NCBI RefSeq assembly: GCF_023016115.1
Contig: NZ_JALKBH010000005.1
Location: forward strand, 172,193 to 236,192
Origin: Alcanivorax sp. S6407
Lineage (GTDB): Bacteria > Pseudomonadota > Gammaproteobacteria > Pseudomonadales > Alcanivoracaceae
Reading direction: 5' to 3'
Length of the DNA: 64,000 bases
The position numbers and the translations under genes were made by a program. Positions 1 to 8,108 of this stretch are shown in pieces (position 1 is the first letter of the stretch; each line of letters opens with the position of its first letter). The notes beneath the pieces are model-generated. The model made no database searches. It was not told where the DNA came from and saw only the letters and a program-made list of their open reading frames with translations.

Positions 1-1
1 G

Positions 2-241
2 GTGAAACTGACCGACAAGGATTTCGAGCTGGCCAGCTATCTGTTCCAGAATGTGGGCAAGCTGATGAGTCGCGCCCACTTGCTGGAAAAAGTGTGGGGC
101 ATTATGACCCCCATCGAGTCGCGCACGGTAGATGTGCACATCAGCCGTATTCGTCGCAGTCTGCAGATTCGGCCCGAGCGTGGCTATCGCATCAAGACGG
201 TTTATCAGCACGGATACCGGCTGGAGCCGATCGAAGAATAA
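2..241 (+). CDS. Response regulator, OmpR/PhoB-type DNA-binding domain (5' truncated)
   Basis: Only the C-terminal winged-helix output domain lies in the window; the receiver domain with the phospho-acceptor Asp is upstream of base 1. The visible part has the recognition-helix pattern SRTVDVHISRIRRSL and the wing hairpin ending YQHGYRLEP, both typical of OmpR/PhoB regulators. It is followed by a FecR/LysM gene and a CHASE2 histidine kinase in the same direction with short gaps, so it is probably the cognate regulator of that kinase. The real start is outside the window; the GTG at position 2 is internal. The family call is firm, the target genes are unknown. Confidence 0.9.
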   Translation: MKLTDKDFELASYLFQNVGKLMSRAHLLEKVWGIMTPIESRTVDVHISRIRRSLQIRPERGYRIKTVYQHGYRLEPIEE

Positions 242-269
242 AGCACCATATTATTCAGGAAGGGGTTGC

Positions 270-1394
270 ATGAAGGGCTGGCTATGGATGGCGCTGTTGC
301 TGGGACTGTTGTCGTCCACGGCGAGCGCACAGGAAGATTGGCAATATACCCTGCGGCCCGGTGATTCCCTGTGGAAGATTTGCGACCGCTTTGCCCAGCA
401 GCCCCAGGCCTGTTGGCGCGAACTGGCCTCCTACAACGGCCTGGATAATCCTCACAGTCTCAGCCCCGGTGATGTACTGCGGGTGCCCATGGACTGGCTC
501 AAGGAAAAGCCTATTTCTGCCACCGCCCGCGGCGTCAGCGGGGAAGTGCTGCTGTATCCGGCAGAGGGTGGTGAGCCGCTGATGGTCAGTGAAGGCGATC
601 AGATTGCCTTTGGCGATGCTCTCGAAACCGGAATGGATGGTAGCGTGCGGGTGCACTTTGCCGATCAGTCCGTGGTGCTGCTCAAACCCTCCAGTCTGCT
701 GGTGGTCAACCAGTACCGTCGCTTCCTTGGGCAGAAAGGGGAGCGCACCGAGCTGCGCCTGGAGCGCGGCAGTATCCGTAACTCGGTGACCCCTCTGGAC
801 CAGGATGAAGCCACCTTCGAGGTGTATACCCCGGGCGTAGTGGCGGCGGTGCGCGGTACCGAATATTACCTGTCCGTGGATGGTGCCGAGACGTCACGCA
901 ATGAGGTGCTGGAAGGCCAGGTGGATGTGACCGGCCGGGAGACCACCCGCGAAGTCCGCCAGGGGTTTGCCACCCTGGCGGCCATTGATGAACCTCCCAT
1001 GGAACCGGTGGCATTGTTGCCGGCCCCGGCCATGGTGGTGACCACCAGTTATACCGGTGCCGAGGCGGTGTGGCCGGCCCAGGCTGATGCGCAGCAGTAT
1101 GCGGTGGAGTGGTACCAGCAGGACGATGGGGTGCTGCTGGGCCAGCAATATTTGACCGAGACCCGCTGGCAGCAGGCGCTGCCGGTGGGGCAATACCGCC
1201 TGTTGGTGCGCGCCGTGGACAACCATGGCCTTCGCGGCGAGGAAGCTTGGCAGGAAATCACCATTGCCCCGGAGCCCGTCGAGCCGCCCGCGCCGCAGGC
1301 GCCGGAACCGCCCCCCGAGCCAGAACCGGAAGCGAAAAAGCCCTGGGACCTGTGGGTGTTCATCGGCGGTGTTGCCCTGATGTTGGCGCTATAA
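270..1394 (+). CDS. LysM and FecR domain envelope protein
   Basis: About 374 residues. An N-terminal signal peptide ends near residue 20 (STASA). A LysM peptidoglycan-binding motif follows (YTLRPGDSLWKICDRF, about 26-75), then a FecR-type domain (about 110-220, with VRVHFADQSVVLL and GVVAAVRGTEYYL), a beta-rich segment, a Pro/Glu-rich linker and a C-terminal hydrophobic anchor (last 17 residues). The ATG at 270 is preceded by AGGAAGGGG; an upstream in-frame ATG at 132 lies inside the regulator gene and is rejected. The gene ends 3 nt before the CHASE2 kinase start, so they are co-transcribed. Inference: it binds the wall and passes an envelope signal to the kinase; the ligand is unknown. Confidence 0.85.
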   Translation: MKGWLWMALLLGLLSSTASAQEDWQYTLRPGDSLWKICDRFAQQPQACWRELASYNGLDNPHSLSPGDVLRVPMDWLKEKPISATARGVSGEVLLYPAEGGEPLMVSEGDQIAFGDALETGMDGSVRVHFADQSVVLLKPSSLLVVNQYRRFLGQKGERTELRLERGSIRNSVTPLDQDEATFEVYTPGVVAAVRGTEYYLSVDGAETSRNEVLEGQVDVTGRETTREVRQGFATLAAIDEPPMEPVALLPAPAMVVTTSYTGAEAVWPAQADAQQYAVEWYQQDDGVLLGQQYLTETRWQQALPVGQYRLLVRAVDNHGLRGEEAWQEITIAPEPVEPPAPQAPEPPPEPEPEAKKPWDLWVFIGGVALMLAL

Positions 1395-1397
1395 CAC

Positions 1398-3992
1398 ATG
1401 GGGCGCCGCCTGACTGTGGATCAGCGTCGCTATCTGGCTGAGCACCTCTCGGTGCTGCTGCTGGTGGCGGCCTTGAGTGTGCTGCTCAGTGTCAGCGGCG
1501 CGCTGTCGTTCGTCGACCGTTACATCTATGACAACCTGATGCAGACCCTGCCGGACGAACCTGCCAGTGATGTGGTGATCGTCGGCATTGATGAATACAG
1601 CCTCCGTGAGATCGGGCGCTGGCCCTGGGACCGCAAGGTGCACGCGCAACTGATCGAGCGACTCACCGAGATGGGGGCCCGTGCGGTGCTCGTGGATCTG
1701 ATTCTTTCCGAGCCTGATCGTAACAACCCTGCCTCCGACCAGGCCCTGGTGAATGCCATGGCCGCCAATGGTCATGTCTATCTGCCGGTGCATGTGGAGC
1801 AACTGCGAGCCGGTGGCCAGCTGATCGAGGTGCTGCCCTATGCGCCCTTTGCCCGGGCGGCTGCCGGATTGGGGCATGTGGATCTGGAGCTGGATACCGA
1901 TGGGGTGGCCCGTTCGGTGTACATGCGCTCCGGCATTGGTCAGGCCTGGTGGCCGCACATTACCCAGACCCTGCTGGTGCACGAAGGAGATCTGGCAGAA
2001 AACCGTTTCCCCTCCGATCAGGGGGAAGAGTTCTCCGGGCTTGCCAACGTGCGCCGTTACCACCGTTATATTCCCTTTGTCAGCGGCCCCAACAGCTACC
2101 CGCAGGTGTCCGCCGTGGAGCTGCTGGAGAACCTGATCCCGGAGCAGTTGATCCGCGACCGTATTGTACTGGTGGGGGCCACAGCGGCGGGGCTGGGCGA
2201 CATGCTGCCCACCCCGGTGGCCAGCAATGGTGAGCTCATGGCGGGCGTGGAAATCAATGCCAACCTGCTCGACGCGCTGCGCGATGACCGTCTGATTCGT
2301 GAACTGAATATGCCCAGCGTGCTGATCCTCAGTGCCCTGCTGGCGTTGCTGGCGCCCCTGCTGTTGCCCTATGTGCTGCCGCGCTGGAGCATCCCGCTGG
2401 TGGCCGCCATCATGCTGTCGTGCATGCTGGTGAGCATGGTGATGCTGATTACCCTGCGGCTGTGGATGCCGCCGGCCGCGGCAATGACTGCGGCCCTGAT
2501 GGCTTACCCGTTGTGGACCTGGCGACGGCTTGAGTATTCCCTGTCCTATATGCGCAAGGCGCTGGAACGGCTGTCGGAATACAGTGAACTGAATCGCCGG
2601 CTCACCCGCTCGGCCTCGCTGGAACAGCTGGCCGTGATGTTGGACCGGGTATTGCCGGTGCGTGCATGGCAGCTAAGCGGGCCGGATTCCCGACTGGCTG
2701 GCGGTGAAGCCCTGTCTGCCCAGCAGTGGAAAGGCTCGCTGGCGAGACAGTATCGCTTCCGTCATGAAGGGCGCCGGTTCGAACTGCAGGTGGTCTGGCA
2801 TCAGGGGCTGGATGCGGATACCTATGACTACTGGGTGAATGCCATGCTGGTGCGCATCCGCTCAGGGGTGCCCAGCGCAGGGCCGCGCTACGAGGTACTG
2901 GAAAATCACATCGAGCGGCTGCGTCGGGAAGAAGAGCGGCAGGAGGCCCTGACCCGCTTCTTCCAGGTCACCCTGGCGCAGATTCGCGAAGGGGTGGTGA
3001 TCGCTGATGCCTGTGGCGGCATCGTCTTTGCCAACCCCCAGGCGGCCCTGTTGCTGGGGCTGGATGCCGGGCGTCTGAACAGCGGGGATTTCCCGGTCAC
3101 CGACATCGGCCGGGAGCTGGAGTTGCGCGAACACAGCTGGGATGAGCTGTTGTGCCGCACCGTGGCGGAAGGACGCACGCAGCTGGAATGCCGCAACCGC
3201 CAGGGGGCGGATCTGTATCTGGACATGCTGCTGGTGCATGCCGGTGATAACCCCGGTCGAATGATGATCCTGTCCTTCAAGGATATTTCCGAGGTCAAAT
3301 CCGCACTGCGTACCCGCTCGGAAATGCTCGACTTTCTTTCCCACGATCTGCGTTCGCCCATGGTGTCGGTGCTGGCCCTCACCGAGAAAATGCGTCAGGG
3401 CAGCAGCCAGGATGAGCTGCCGCAGTTTCTGGATAACGTGCAGCACTATGCCAGGAAGAACCTGAACATTGCCGAGCAGTTCCTGCAGCTGGCGCGGGTG
3501 GAAGCCGTGGACAGCGTGGAAATGAATGAGCAGGACATGCTCGATGTGGTGGAAAGCGCTATCGACCAGGTGCAGATTCAGGCCCAGCAGCGCGATATCG
3601 TGCTGCGCTTCGATTACAACCCGGATCAGGACGTCTGGGTGCAGGGCAACAACGAATTGCTGGAGCGGCTGGTGGTCAACCTGCTCACCAATGCCATCAA
3701 GTACAGCCATGAGGGCAGCTCAGTGGATGTGCGCCTGTATGCTGAAAACGGTCAGGTCTGCTGTGAGGTGCGGGATCGCGGGGTGGGTATTCCGCCGGAG
3801 TTCCAGGCGCGCCTGTTTCAGCGCTTCAGCCGGGCCAGCACCAGTGGTGGTGCCGGCGTGCGCGGGGCCGGCATGGGGCTGCGCTTCGTCAAGGTGGTCA
3901 CCGAGCGACATGGCGGCGACATCCGGGTTCACAGCGTGGTCAACGAAGGTAGCCGCTTTACTCTGTGTTTACCCCGTATTGACATGGGATGA
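1398..3992 (+). CDS. CHASE2-domain sensor histidine kinase
   Basis: 864 residues. The N-terminal membrane segment is followed by an extracytoplasmic CHASE2 domain (about 30-290, with VVIVGIDEYSLREIGRWPWD). Three membrane helices follow (about 305-375), then a coiled linker, a PAS domain (about 510-625), a HisKA H-box LSHDLRSPM with His649, and a HATPase with N-box NLLTNAIKYSHEG near 761 and G-boxes DRGVGIPPEF and RGAGMGL. All catalytic motifs look intact. It is in an operon with an OmpR-type regulator and a LysM/FecR protein. CHASE2 domains are extracellular sensors of unknown ligands. No receiver domain is fused, so this is a classical kinase. Confidence 0.93.
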   Translation: MGRRLTVDQRRYLAEHLSVLLLVAALSVLLSVSGALSFVDRYIYDNLMQTLPDEPASDVVIVGIDEYSLREIGRWPWDRKVHAQLIERLTEMGARAVLVDLILSEPDRNNPASDQALVNAMAANGHVYLPVHVEQLRAGGQLIEVLPYAPFARAAAGLGHVDLELDTDGVARSVYMRSGIGQAWWPHITQTLLVHEGDLAENRFPSDQGEEFSGLANVRRYHRYIPFVSGPNSYPQVSAVELLENLIPEQLIRDRIVLVGATAAGLGDMLPTPVASNGELMAGVEINANLLDALRDDRLIRELNMPSVLILSALLALLAPLLLPYVLPRWSIPLVAAIMLSCMLVSMVMLITLRLWMPPAAAMTAALMAYPLWTWRRLEYSLSYMRKALERLSEYSELNRRLTRSASLEQLAVMLDRVLPVRAWQLSGPDSRLAGGEALSAQQWKGSLARQYRFRHEGRRFELQVVWHQGLDADTYDYWVNAMLVRIRSGVPSAGPRYEVLENHIERLRREEERQEALTRFFQVTLAQIREGVVIADACGGIVFANPQAALLLGLDAGRLNSGDFPVTDIGRELELREHSWDELLCRTVAEGRTQLECRNRQGADLYLDMLLVHAGDNPGRMMILSFKDISEVKSALRTRSEMLDFLSHDLRSPMVSVLALTEKMRQGSSQDELPQFLDNVQHYARKNLNIAEQFLQLARVEAVDSVEMNEQDMLDVVESAIDQVQIQAQQRDIVLRFDYNPDQDVWVQGNNELLERLVVNLLTNAIKYSHEGSSVDVRLYAENGQVCCEVRDRGVGIPPEFQARLFQRFSRASTSGGAGVRGAGMGLRFVKVVTERHGGDIRVHSVVNEGSRFTLCLPRIDMG

Positions 3993-4155
3993 TGTAAGTA
4001 TTGCTGTACGCCGGATGCCTGAAGCCGGACGGAAAAACCTGAAATTCTGGATGGGAAAGGCGAGTTTCGGGCTGGCAGGGCCGGTTTTCCGGCATCTGGC
4101 TTCTGGTATCCAGTGTCAGGCCTGACCATCACCAAAGTCGAAACAAGATGCCATT

Positions 4156-4183
4156 TTGTCCCCACGGCCTGAGCGGGTATAAT
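4156..4183 (+). promoter_or_regulatory. Sigma-70-like promoter of the cytochrome c5 genes
   Basis: A TTGTCC (-35, 4156-4161) and a perfect TATAAT (-10, 4178-4183) are 16 bp apart and about 50 nt upstream of the GTG start at 4235. No operator was recognised. It marks the cytochrome genes as a separate unit from the kinase operon. Confidence 0.7.
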
Positions 4184-4234
4184 CGCGAACCGCACGCCCC
4201 CTGAGGCGATTCACAGAACAGTAGAGGTGTAATT

Positions 4235-4702
4235 GTGAAAAATATCCTGACAGCCAGCCTGGTACTGATTGCCGCCCTGTTTGCCGCCGGCAATGTGGCT
4301 GCCAAGAGCACCAAGGAAATCTCCCCCTACCCGCTGGGTGAGCGTTCCGTATTTAGCGACCGAGCCATCGAAGAGCGCATCAAGCCTGTCGGTTCTGTGT
4401 GTGTGGAAGGTGAAGAGTGTGGCACTGCTGCCCCCGCCGCTGAAGAAGTGGCCAGCGGCCCGCGTTCCGGTGATGCCGTCTACAACGCCTCCTGTGCTGC
4501 CTGTCACGCCACTGGCGCTGCTGGCGCACCGAAAACCGGTGATGCCGGTGCCTGGGCCCCGCGTATTGCCCAGGGCAACGCTACCCTGGTCAAGCACGCC
4601 ATCGACGGCCTCAACGCCATGCCCCCGAAAGGCATGTGCATGACCTGCTCCGACGACGAGATCAAGGCTGCCGTCGAGTACATGGTTAGCGAAAGCAAGT
4701 AA
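4235..4702 (+). CDS. Cytochrome c5-family monoheme protein
   Basis: 155 residues with a Sec signal peptide (about 1-23) and a periplasmic heme c domain. The heme motif CAACH is at 87-91, the likely axial Met is 129 (LNAMPPKG), and a second Cys pair CMTC (135-138) is the family's disulfide. About 60 residues before the heme domain contain extra cysteines (56 and 62). The GTG start is chosen because the signal peptide begins there. The next gene is a paralogous c5 cytochrome 2 nt downstream. Role: soluble electron carrier between respiratory complexes; the exact partner is not visible. Confidence 0.9.
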   Translation: MKNILTASLVLIAALFAAGNVAAKSTKEISPYPLGERSVFSDRAIEERIKPVGSVCVEGEECGTAAPAAEEVASGPRSGDAVYNASCAACHATGAAGAPKTGDAGAWAPRIAQGNATLVKHAIDGLNAMPPKGMCMTCSDDEIKAAVEYMVSESK

Positions 4703-4704
4703 CC

Positions 4705-5064
4705 ATGACCCGGATCCTGTCAGTCACGGCGGCCCTGCTACTGGCCGCCTGCTCTGACAGTGACTCCCCCAACAGCGCCCCGACTGCCTCCGCCGATACG
4801 GCGGAACCCCGCAGCGGGGCGTTGTTGTATCGTCAGTACTGCGTCAACTGCCACGGCAGCGGCGCAGCCGGCGCTCCCCAGGTGGGCAAGGACCACCGCC
4901 TCTACTGGTCCCACGAAGTGGAAGAAGAGGGCTTCGACACCCTCGTCCAGGAAGCCATCCATGGCATCAACGCCATGCCTCCCCGCGGCAATTGCTACGA
5001 CTGCACTGATGAGGAAGTTCGTCAGGCGGTGTTGTATATGCTGCAACTCAGCGCGGCGAAGTAA
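4705..5064 (+). CDS. Cytochrome c5-family lipoprotein
   Basis: 119 residues. The lipobox LLAAC places the lipidated Cys at 16, so this copy is membrane tethered. The heme motif CVNCH is at 46-50, the Met ligand at 91 (INAMPPRG), and the disulfide pair CYDC at 97-100. It is paralogous to the preceding gene and starts 2 nt after its stop, so they are translated from one message. A soluble and an anchored copy suggest an electron relay at the inner membrane. That is inference; the heme-binding call is firm. Confidence 0.9.
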   Translation: MTRILSVTAALLLAACSDSDSPNSAPTASADTAEPRSGALLYRQYCVNCHGSGAAGAPQVGKDHRLYWSHEVEEEGFDTLVQEAIHGINAMPPRGNCYDCTDEEVRQAVLYMLQLSAAK

Positions 5065-5065
5065 A

Positions 5066-5530
5066 AACCAGCTGCAAGTTTCAAGCTGCAAGCTGCAAGG
5101 CGCGATCGGGTGCCGAGTTGGCGGTGGGGCCGTGCCCGCGATCTGACGTTTGGGGGCGGATTCCTCGAATAAAAAAGGTTCATCGCGGATTAGCGGGAAG
5201 ATGCTGCTGCCGTGCCCTTCCCGTAGGCGTCGCTCGCGGCGCGACCCGGGCTCGGCGAGATTGGATGGGGCTTCGCCCTTCGCCATGCAAGCATAGCTCC
5301 CACTTGGCTAATCCACCCTCTGCAGCGGCGCGCTGTGGGTTTGCCTTTTGTAGGAGTTCCACTTGGGGGACGAAGGGGTTGCAGCTGTGCACTCTGTGGT
5401 AAATCTGCTTTTGATCTTTGCGTGCCGCATGTTGCGTGAAGCGTGTTGCAGCTGCGGAGCGGCCAAAAAAACCTCCCATTTTCACCCGCGCGCAAGTTGA
5501 ATATGTAGGATATGGCTTACATATTTTTGT
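5066..5530. repeat. Non-coding stretch with degenerate heptad and REP-like repeats
   Basis: No gene is credible here. At 5069-5100 there are degenerate heptads of the AGCTGCA/AGTTTCA type followed by GGCGCGA. REP-like pieces lie near 5280-5360 (GCAAGCATAGCTCCCAC, TGTAGGAGTTCCAC). At about 5428-5465 heptads of the GCGTGTT/GCGTGAA type abut GCAGCTGCGGAGCGGCC, the reverse complement of a module also found at 45530 and 63820. This repeat block forms the left flank of the integron cassette array. Confidence 0.65.
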
Positions 5531-5756
5531 AAGTGATTGAGTTAGGTTGTGTTTTGGGAAAAGTAGATGCAAGAAATGTCCGAGTTAAAAATTCCCGTTC
5601 AACACGCAATTGCAAGAAAAGTCTGTTGAGAGTGGTTCCTGACTGTGGGCCAAGTCGCTGATTGGTAGACAATTTGATGTGATTCTGGGGCGAGGGTTGA
5701 TCGGGGATATACAGCAAAGTGTTATATCGCATCTGCAATTGAATAAACTGTTATGC
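5531..5756 (+). other. AT-rich integron left flank, possible attI-like end
   Basis: AT-rich non-coding DNA that differs from both flanks. It ends in GTTATGC at 5750-5756, a GTTRRRY-like cleavage core. The first cassette's own attC begins with GCATAAC (6067-6073), the exact reverse complement, so the first cassette starts at the G/TTATGC junction. No integrase gene and no second attC arm are visible, so this could be an attI, a decayed attC or a scar. No protein is called here. Confidence 0.4.
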
Positions 5757-5765
5757 AGAAATGAC

Positions 5766-6062
5766 ATGAGTAGATTCTTGAGCGCTTCACTTCTAATTCA
5801 GATTGTTCTTATTTCATTATTCGTTATTTTGGGGTTGCAGTCAGATCAGGCAATGGATAAGTCTGGAGTTGGTGATTTAGAAGAATGGCGGCGTTTAAAT
5901 AATCTCTCTGGAGCGGCACTCTATGGGGCTGTTATTTTGTGGTTGGCATCACTCTTATCATCGCTGTTAACTCGCACGTTTAGATCCAAAATAGCTCAAT
6001 CAGCTATAGGTGTGCCGCCATTGCTCCTAGTCTTTGGTTGGTGTTTGTTATGGTTTGTCTAG
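5766..6062 (+). CDS. Cassette 1: small two-helix membrane protein, unknown
   Basis: 98 residues from ATG 5766, 10 nt inside the cassette boundary. One hydrophobic segment lies at about 6-24, one at about 50-68 and another near the C-terminus (LLLVFGWCLLWFV). In-frame upstream starts would extend into the flank and are rejected. The family is not recognised. The short distance between the recombination site and the start is typical of cassette genes, which often rely on external promoters. Function unknown. Confidence 0.65.
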   Translation: MSRFLSASLLIQIVLISLFVILGLQSDQAMDKSGVGDLEEWRRLNNLSGAALYGAVILWLASLLSSLLTRTFRSKIAQSAIGVPPLLLVFGWCLLWFV

Positions 6063-6066
6063 TAAT

Positions 6067-6144
6067 GCATAACAAGCGGCGCCAGGCAGACCAAACTTCC
6101 GCTCGTTCCTCGCTCCAATTTGCCCGCTGCGCCGGGCGTTAAGT
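6067..6144 (+). other. attC site of cassette 1
   Basis: R'' box GCATAAC at 6067-6073 and R' box GTTAAGT at 6138-6144, 78 bp in all. The arms AAGCGGCGCC and GCTGCGCCGGGC are imperfectly complementary, and the centre is unpaired. This is the folded-hairpin layout of integron attC sites. Cleavage is expected between G6138 and T6139, where cassette 2 begins. Confidence 0.85.
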
Positions 6145-6162
6145 GCATAAAGGAGTCATGGC

Positions 6163-6396
6163 TTGTTCGAATCAAATGAATTGAATGCAATTCTCAAGTC
6201 AGAGCTGGCTCGGGGAAACGAAATTGCCGAGGAATCAGCTTGGCCACCCAAATGCAAGAAAATAGTTATTCTAAAGCGTCGCTTTCATCACTCGTATGAA
6301 AATAGCGGCCTAGATTACCGAAAAATAAATGATCCGCACTATTGGTATGCGGAATACTCTACAAGCAATCAGGCAGAGTGTTTAGCATGCAAGTGA
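6163..6396 (+). CDS. Cassette 2: small soluble protein, unknown
   Basis: 77 residues starting at TTG 6163, seven bases after an AGGAG site at 6151-6155. The nearer ATG at 6158 is out of frame and closes after eight codons. The protein is charged, without signal or membrane segments, and ends in ECLACK. A central stretch HHSYENSGLDY followed by HYWYAEYST resembles unnamed cassette proteins, but no function can be given. The gene stops just before its attC. Reading frame confidence is moderate because of the rare start codon. Confidence 0.55.
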   Translation: MFESNELNAILKSELARGNEIAEESAWPPKCKKIVILKRRFHHSYENSGLDYRKINDPHYWYAEYSTSNQAECLACK

Positions 6397-6402
6397 GCAA
6401 GC

Positions 6403-6478
6403 ACTTAACAAGCAAAGGCAGCATCGCCCCTTCGGGGCTGGACCTCGCTACGCTCGGCCGCTGCTTTGGGCGTTAGGT
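6403..6478 (+). other. attC site of cassette 2
   Basis: R'' box ACTTAAC at 6403-6409 and R' box GTTAGGT at 6472-6478, 76 bp. The arms AACAAGCAAAGGCAGC and GCTGCTTTGGGCGTT pair almost fully, with the extra bases expected of attC. The central loop holds a small CCCC/GGGG stem. The R'' box matches the TTAAGT start of cassette 2 exactly. Confidence 0.9.
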
Positions 6479-6491
6479 TTTGGAGTAAATA

Positions 6492-8030
6492 GTGAACGTC
6501 GAAGAAGAATTATCTCAGTGGCTGGATATTAATATCCCCCTAAGGAGAGTAAACAAGTCTAGGGACGCACAGGCTGTTTTGCTGCACTATGGGTTTGGTG
6601 ACATTGCTTGGCCCACTCTTGAGCAAATAGGTGAGCAGCTTTCGATCGGAACCAGAGAGCGAGTTCGGCAGGTTCTCAACTCTACTTTCAAGACCAAAGC
6701 ATCGATCGAACATTTCCCAGTACTTCGAGTTGCGTTAGAAGAAATTAGTAAAGTTGATTTCGAATCTATACCTGAAGTTCGTAAAAGGCTCATAAGCTTG
6801 GGGGTTATTTCCCCGAGTACTCGAATTCGTGGACTGTTAAATCTAGGGAGTGACCTCAGGGCGATCGGAAACTACGAGTTAGTGGACCACGATCTGACAA
6901 AGCTTTCTCGTTCTGAAGCGGAGTTTGACGAAAAAACTTTTCTGGGCACGAAGTCAGCGATAGGAGATCTCAAGAAGACTTTCAAGAAAGCGAAGACTCT
7001 GCCAGGGCTTCTTGGGTTGGCTGCCAAGGCGTACCTCGAAGATGAAATTGGGCCAGAAGCGGCTGATCGAATATGGCGCTTTATGGAGCTTGGTGCCGAG
7101 GCGGAAGTTATTAAAGACGGTGATCAACAGTGGTATATCTTCGAGAACCGAGATAACACACTTATAAACAGCTGCGAGAAAGTAGCCTCAATTTCCTCTT
7201 CCAATAATGTTCAAGTTCTTGCTGAGACGCTCCGAAATTCTCTACGTCGGCGGACTAAGAAGTACGAGTACCCCAGCTCTGAAGTCATTCGAAAATGGAT
7301 ATATCAGTCAAAGTGGTTTGAGATTACCAATGGTGTTGCGGTTTTCCTTGTTTCGCCCCAGCCCTTAACAGAAATCGAACAGGCTGTCGTGCAGCATCTA
7401 GCAGGCAAAGGGCCGAGTATGTATCCGCCTCTGAAAGACCACTTACTCGGACTTGGATTTAGCAAGCCAAATATTGATAAGGCGGTCACTACGTCCCCTC
7501 TGGTATTCGTCGACAAAACGGATATTCGTAAGAAGTACACCTACACCCTCATTTCAGAGGTCGAATATGCGGACAAATCATCAGCTGATTTTGATGAAAG
7601 ATATAGAGTTTTCAGCAATCGCTTGAAGAGGCTATTAACTACTGGCGGCCCCGAAGTCTCCAGAGAAGTCCGTGTAAGACGGGAGCAATCGATCCTTCGG
7701 GAATGGCTGTTCAATGGGAAGCTGAGCGAAAACTGTGCTATTTGTGGAAAAGAATATTCCGTTGCAGCATTGGTTACTGCTCATAAGAAAAAGCGCGCTG
7801 ATTGCACTGATTCGGAGAAGACGGACCCAAGAATTGTCTTTCCTCTATGCTTATTTGGGTGCGACTTTCTATATGAGGCCGGGATGGTCAGGATATTTAA
7901 CGGAAAGGTTGTCAGTTCCCGCAAAGATACAGAGCAAACAACTGATATTTTGGTGGCCAATGCTGTGGATGGGAATGCTGTAGATGAGCGTTGGCTTAAA
8001 GGTAAAGCCTCCTATTTTGGACAAACCTAA
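6492..8030 (+). CDS. Cassette 3: HTH plus HNH-type protein, candidate nuclease
   Basis: 512 residues from GTG 6492. Residues 42-62 (TLEQIGEQL then SIGTRERVRQVL) match the helix-turn-helix pattern of sigma-70 region 4. A long middle region is unassigned. The C-terminal part (about 397-470) has REQSILREWLFNGK, a zinc pair CAIC at 415-418, AH at 430-431 and PLCLFGCDFLYEAG with Cys 453 and 457, the layout of HNH endonuclease domains. Its stop codon lies inside the R'' box of its attC. It is the largest gene of the array. Inference: a DNA-binding nuclease, perhaps protecting against foreign DNA; catalysis is not proven by the motifs. Confidence 0.75.
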   Translation: MNVEEELSQWLDINIPLRRVNKSRDAQAVLLHYGFGDIAWPTLEQIGEQLSIGTRERVRQVLNSTFKTKASIEHFPVLRVALEEISKVDFESIPEVRKRLISLGVISPSTRIRGLLNLGSDLRAIGNYELVDHDLTKLSRSEAEFDEKTFLGTKSAIGDLKKTFKKAKTLPGLLGLAAKAYLEDEIGPEAADRIWRFMELGAEAEVIKDGDQQWYIFENRDNTLINSCEKVASISSSNNVQVLAETLRNSLRRRTKKYEYPSSEVIRKWIYQSKWFEITNGVAVFLVSPQPLTEIEQAVVQHLAGKGPSMYPPLKDHLLGLGFSKPNIDKAVTTSPLVFVDKTDIRKKYTYTLISEVEYADKSSADFDERYRVFSNRLKRLLTTGGPEVSREVRVRREQSILREWLFNGKLSENCAICGKEYSVAALVTAHKKKRADCTDSEKTDPRIVFPLCLFGCDFLYEAGMVRIFNGKVVSSRKDTEQTTDILVANAVDGNAVDERWLKGKASYFGQT

Positions 8031-8096
8031 CAAATTGCTGCACGCGGATAAATTACTCGCTGCGCTCCCAATTTACCGGTGAGCAAGGCGTTAGTG
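8025..8096 (+). other. attC site of cassette 3
   Basis: R'' box ACCTAAC at 8025-8031 matches the TTAGGT start of cassette 3. The R' box GTTAGTG at 8090-8096 departs from GTTRRRY at one position. The arms AACAAATTGCTGCAC and GAGCAAGGCGTT pair, and the inner AAATT/AATTT ends close the hairpin. Length 72 bp. Confidence 0.85.
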
Positions 8097-8108
8097 GCAT
8101 TAAGGAAT

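Noticed and set aside
2862..3710. 282-residue minus-strand ORF
   Set aside because: Antisense to the histidine kinase catalytic region; no recognisable domain.
5517..5738. 73-residue minus-strand ORF in the integron left flank
   Set aside because: No ribosome site, no domain, and it crosses the likely recombination flank; probably chance in AT-rich DNA.
6158..6184. ATG start of cassette 2 gene
   Set aside because: That frame stops after eight codons; the TTG at 6163 opens the 77-residue frame with better spacing from AGGAG.
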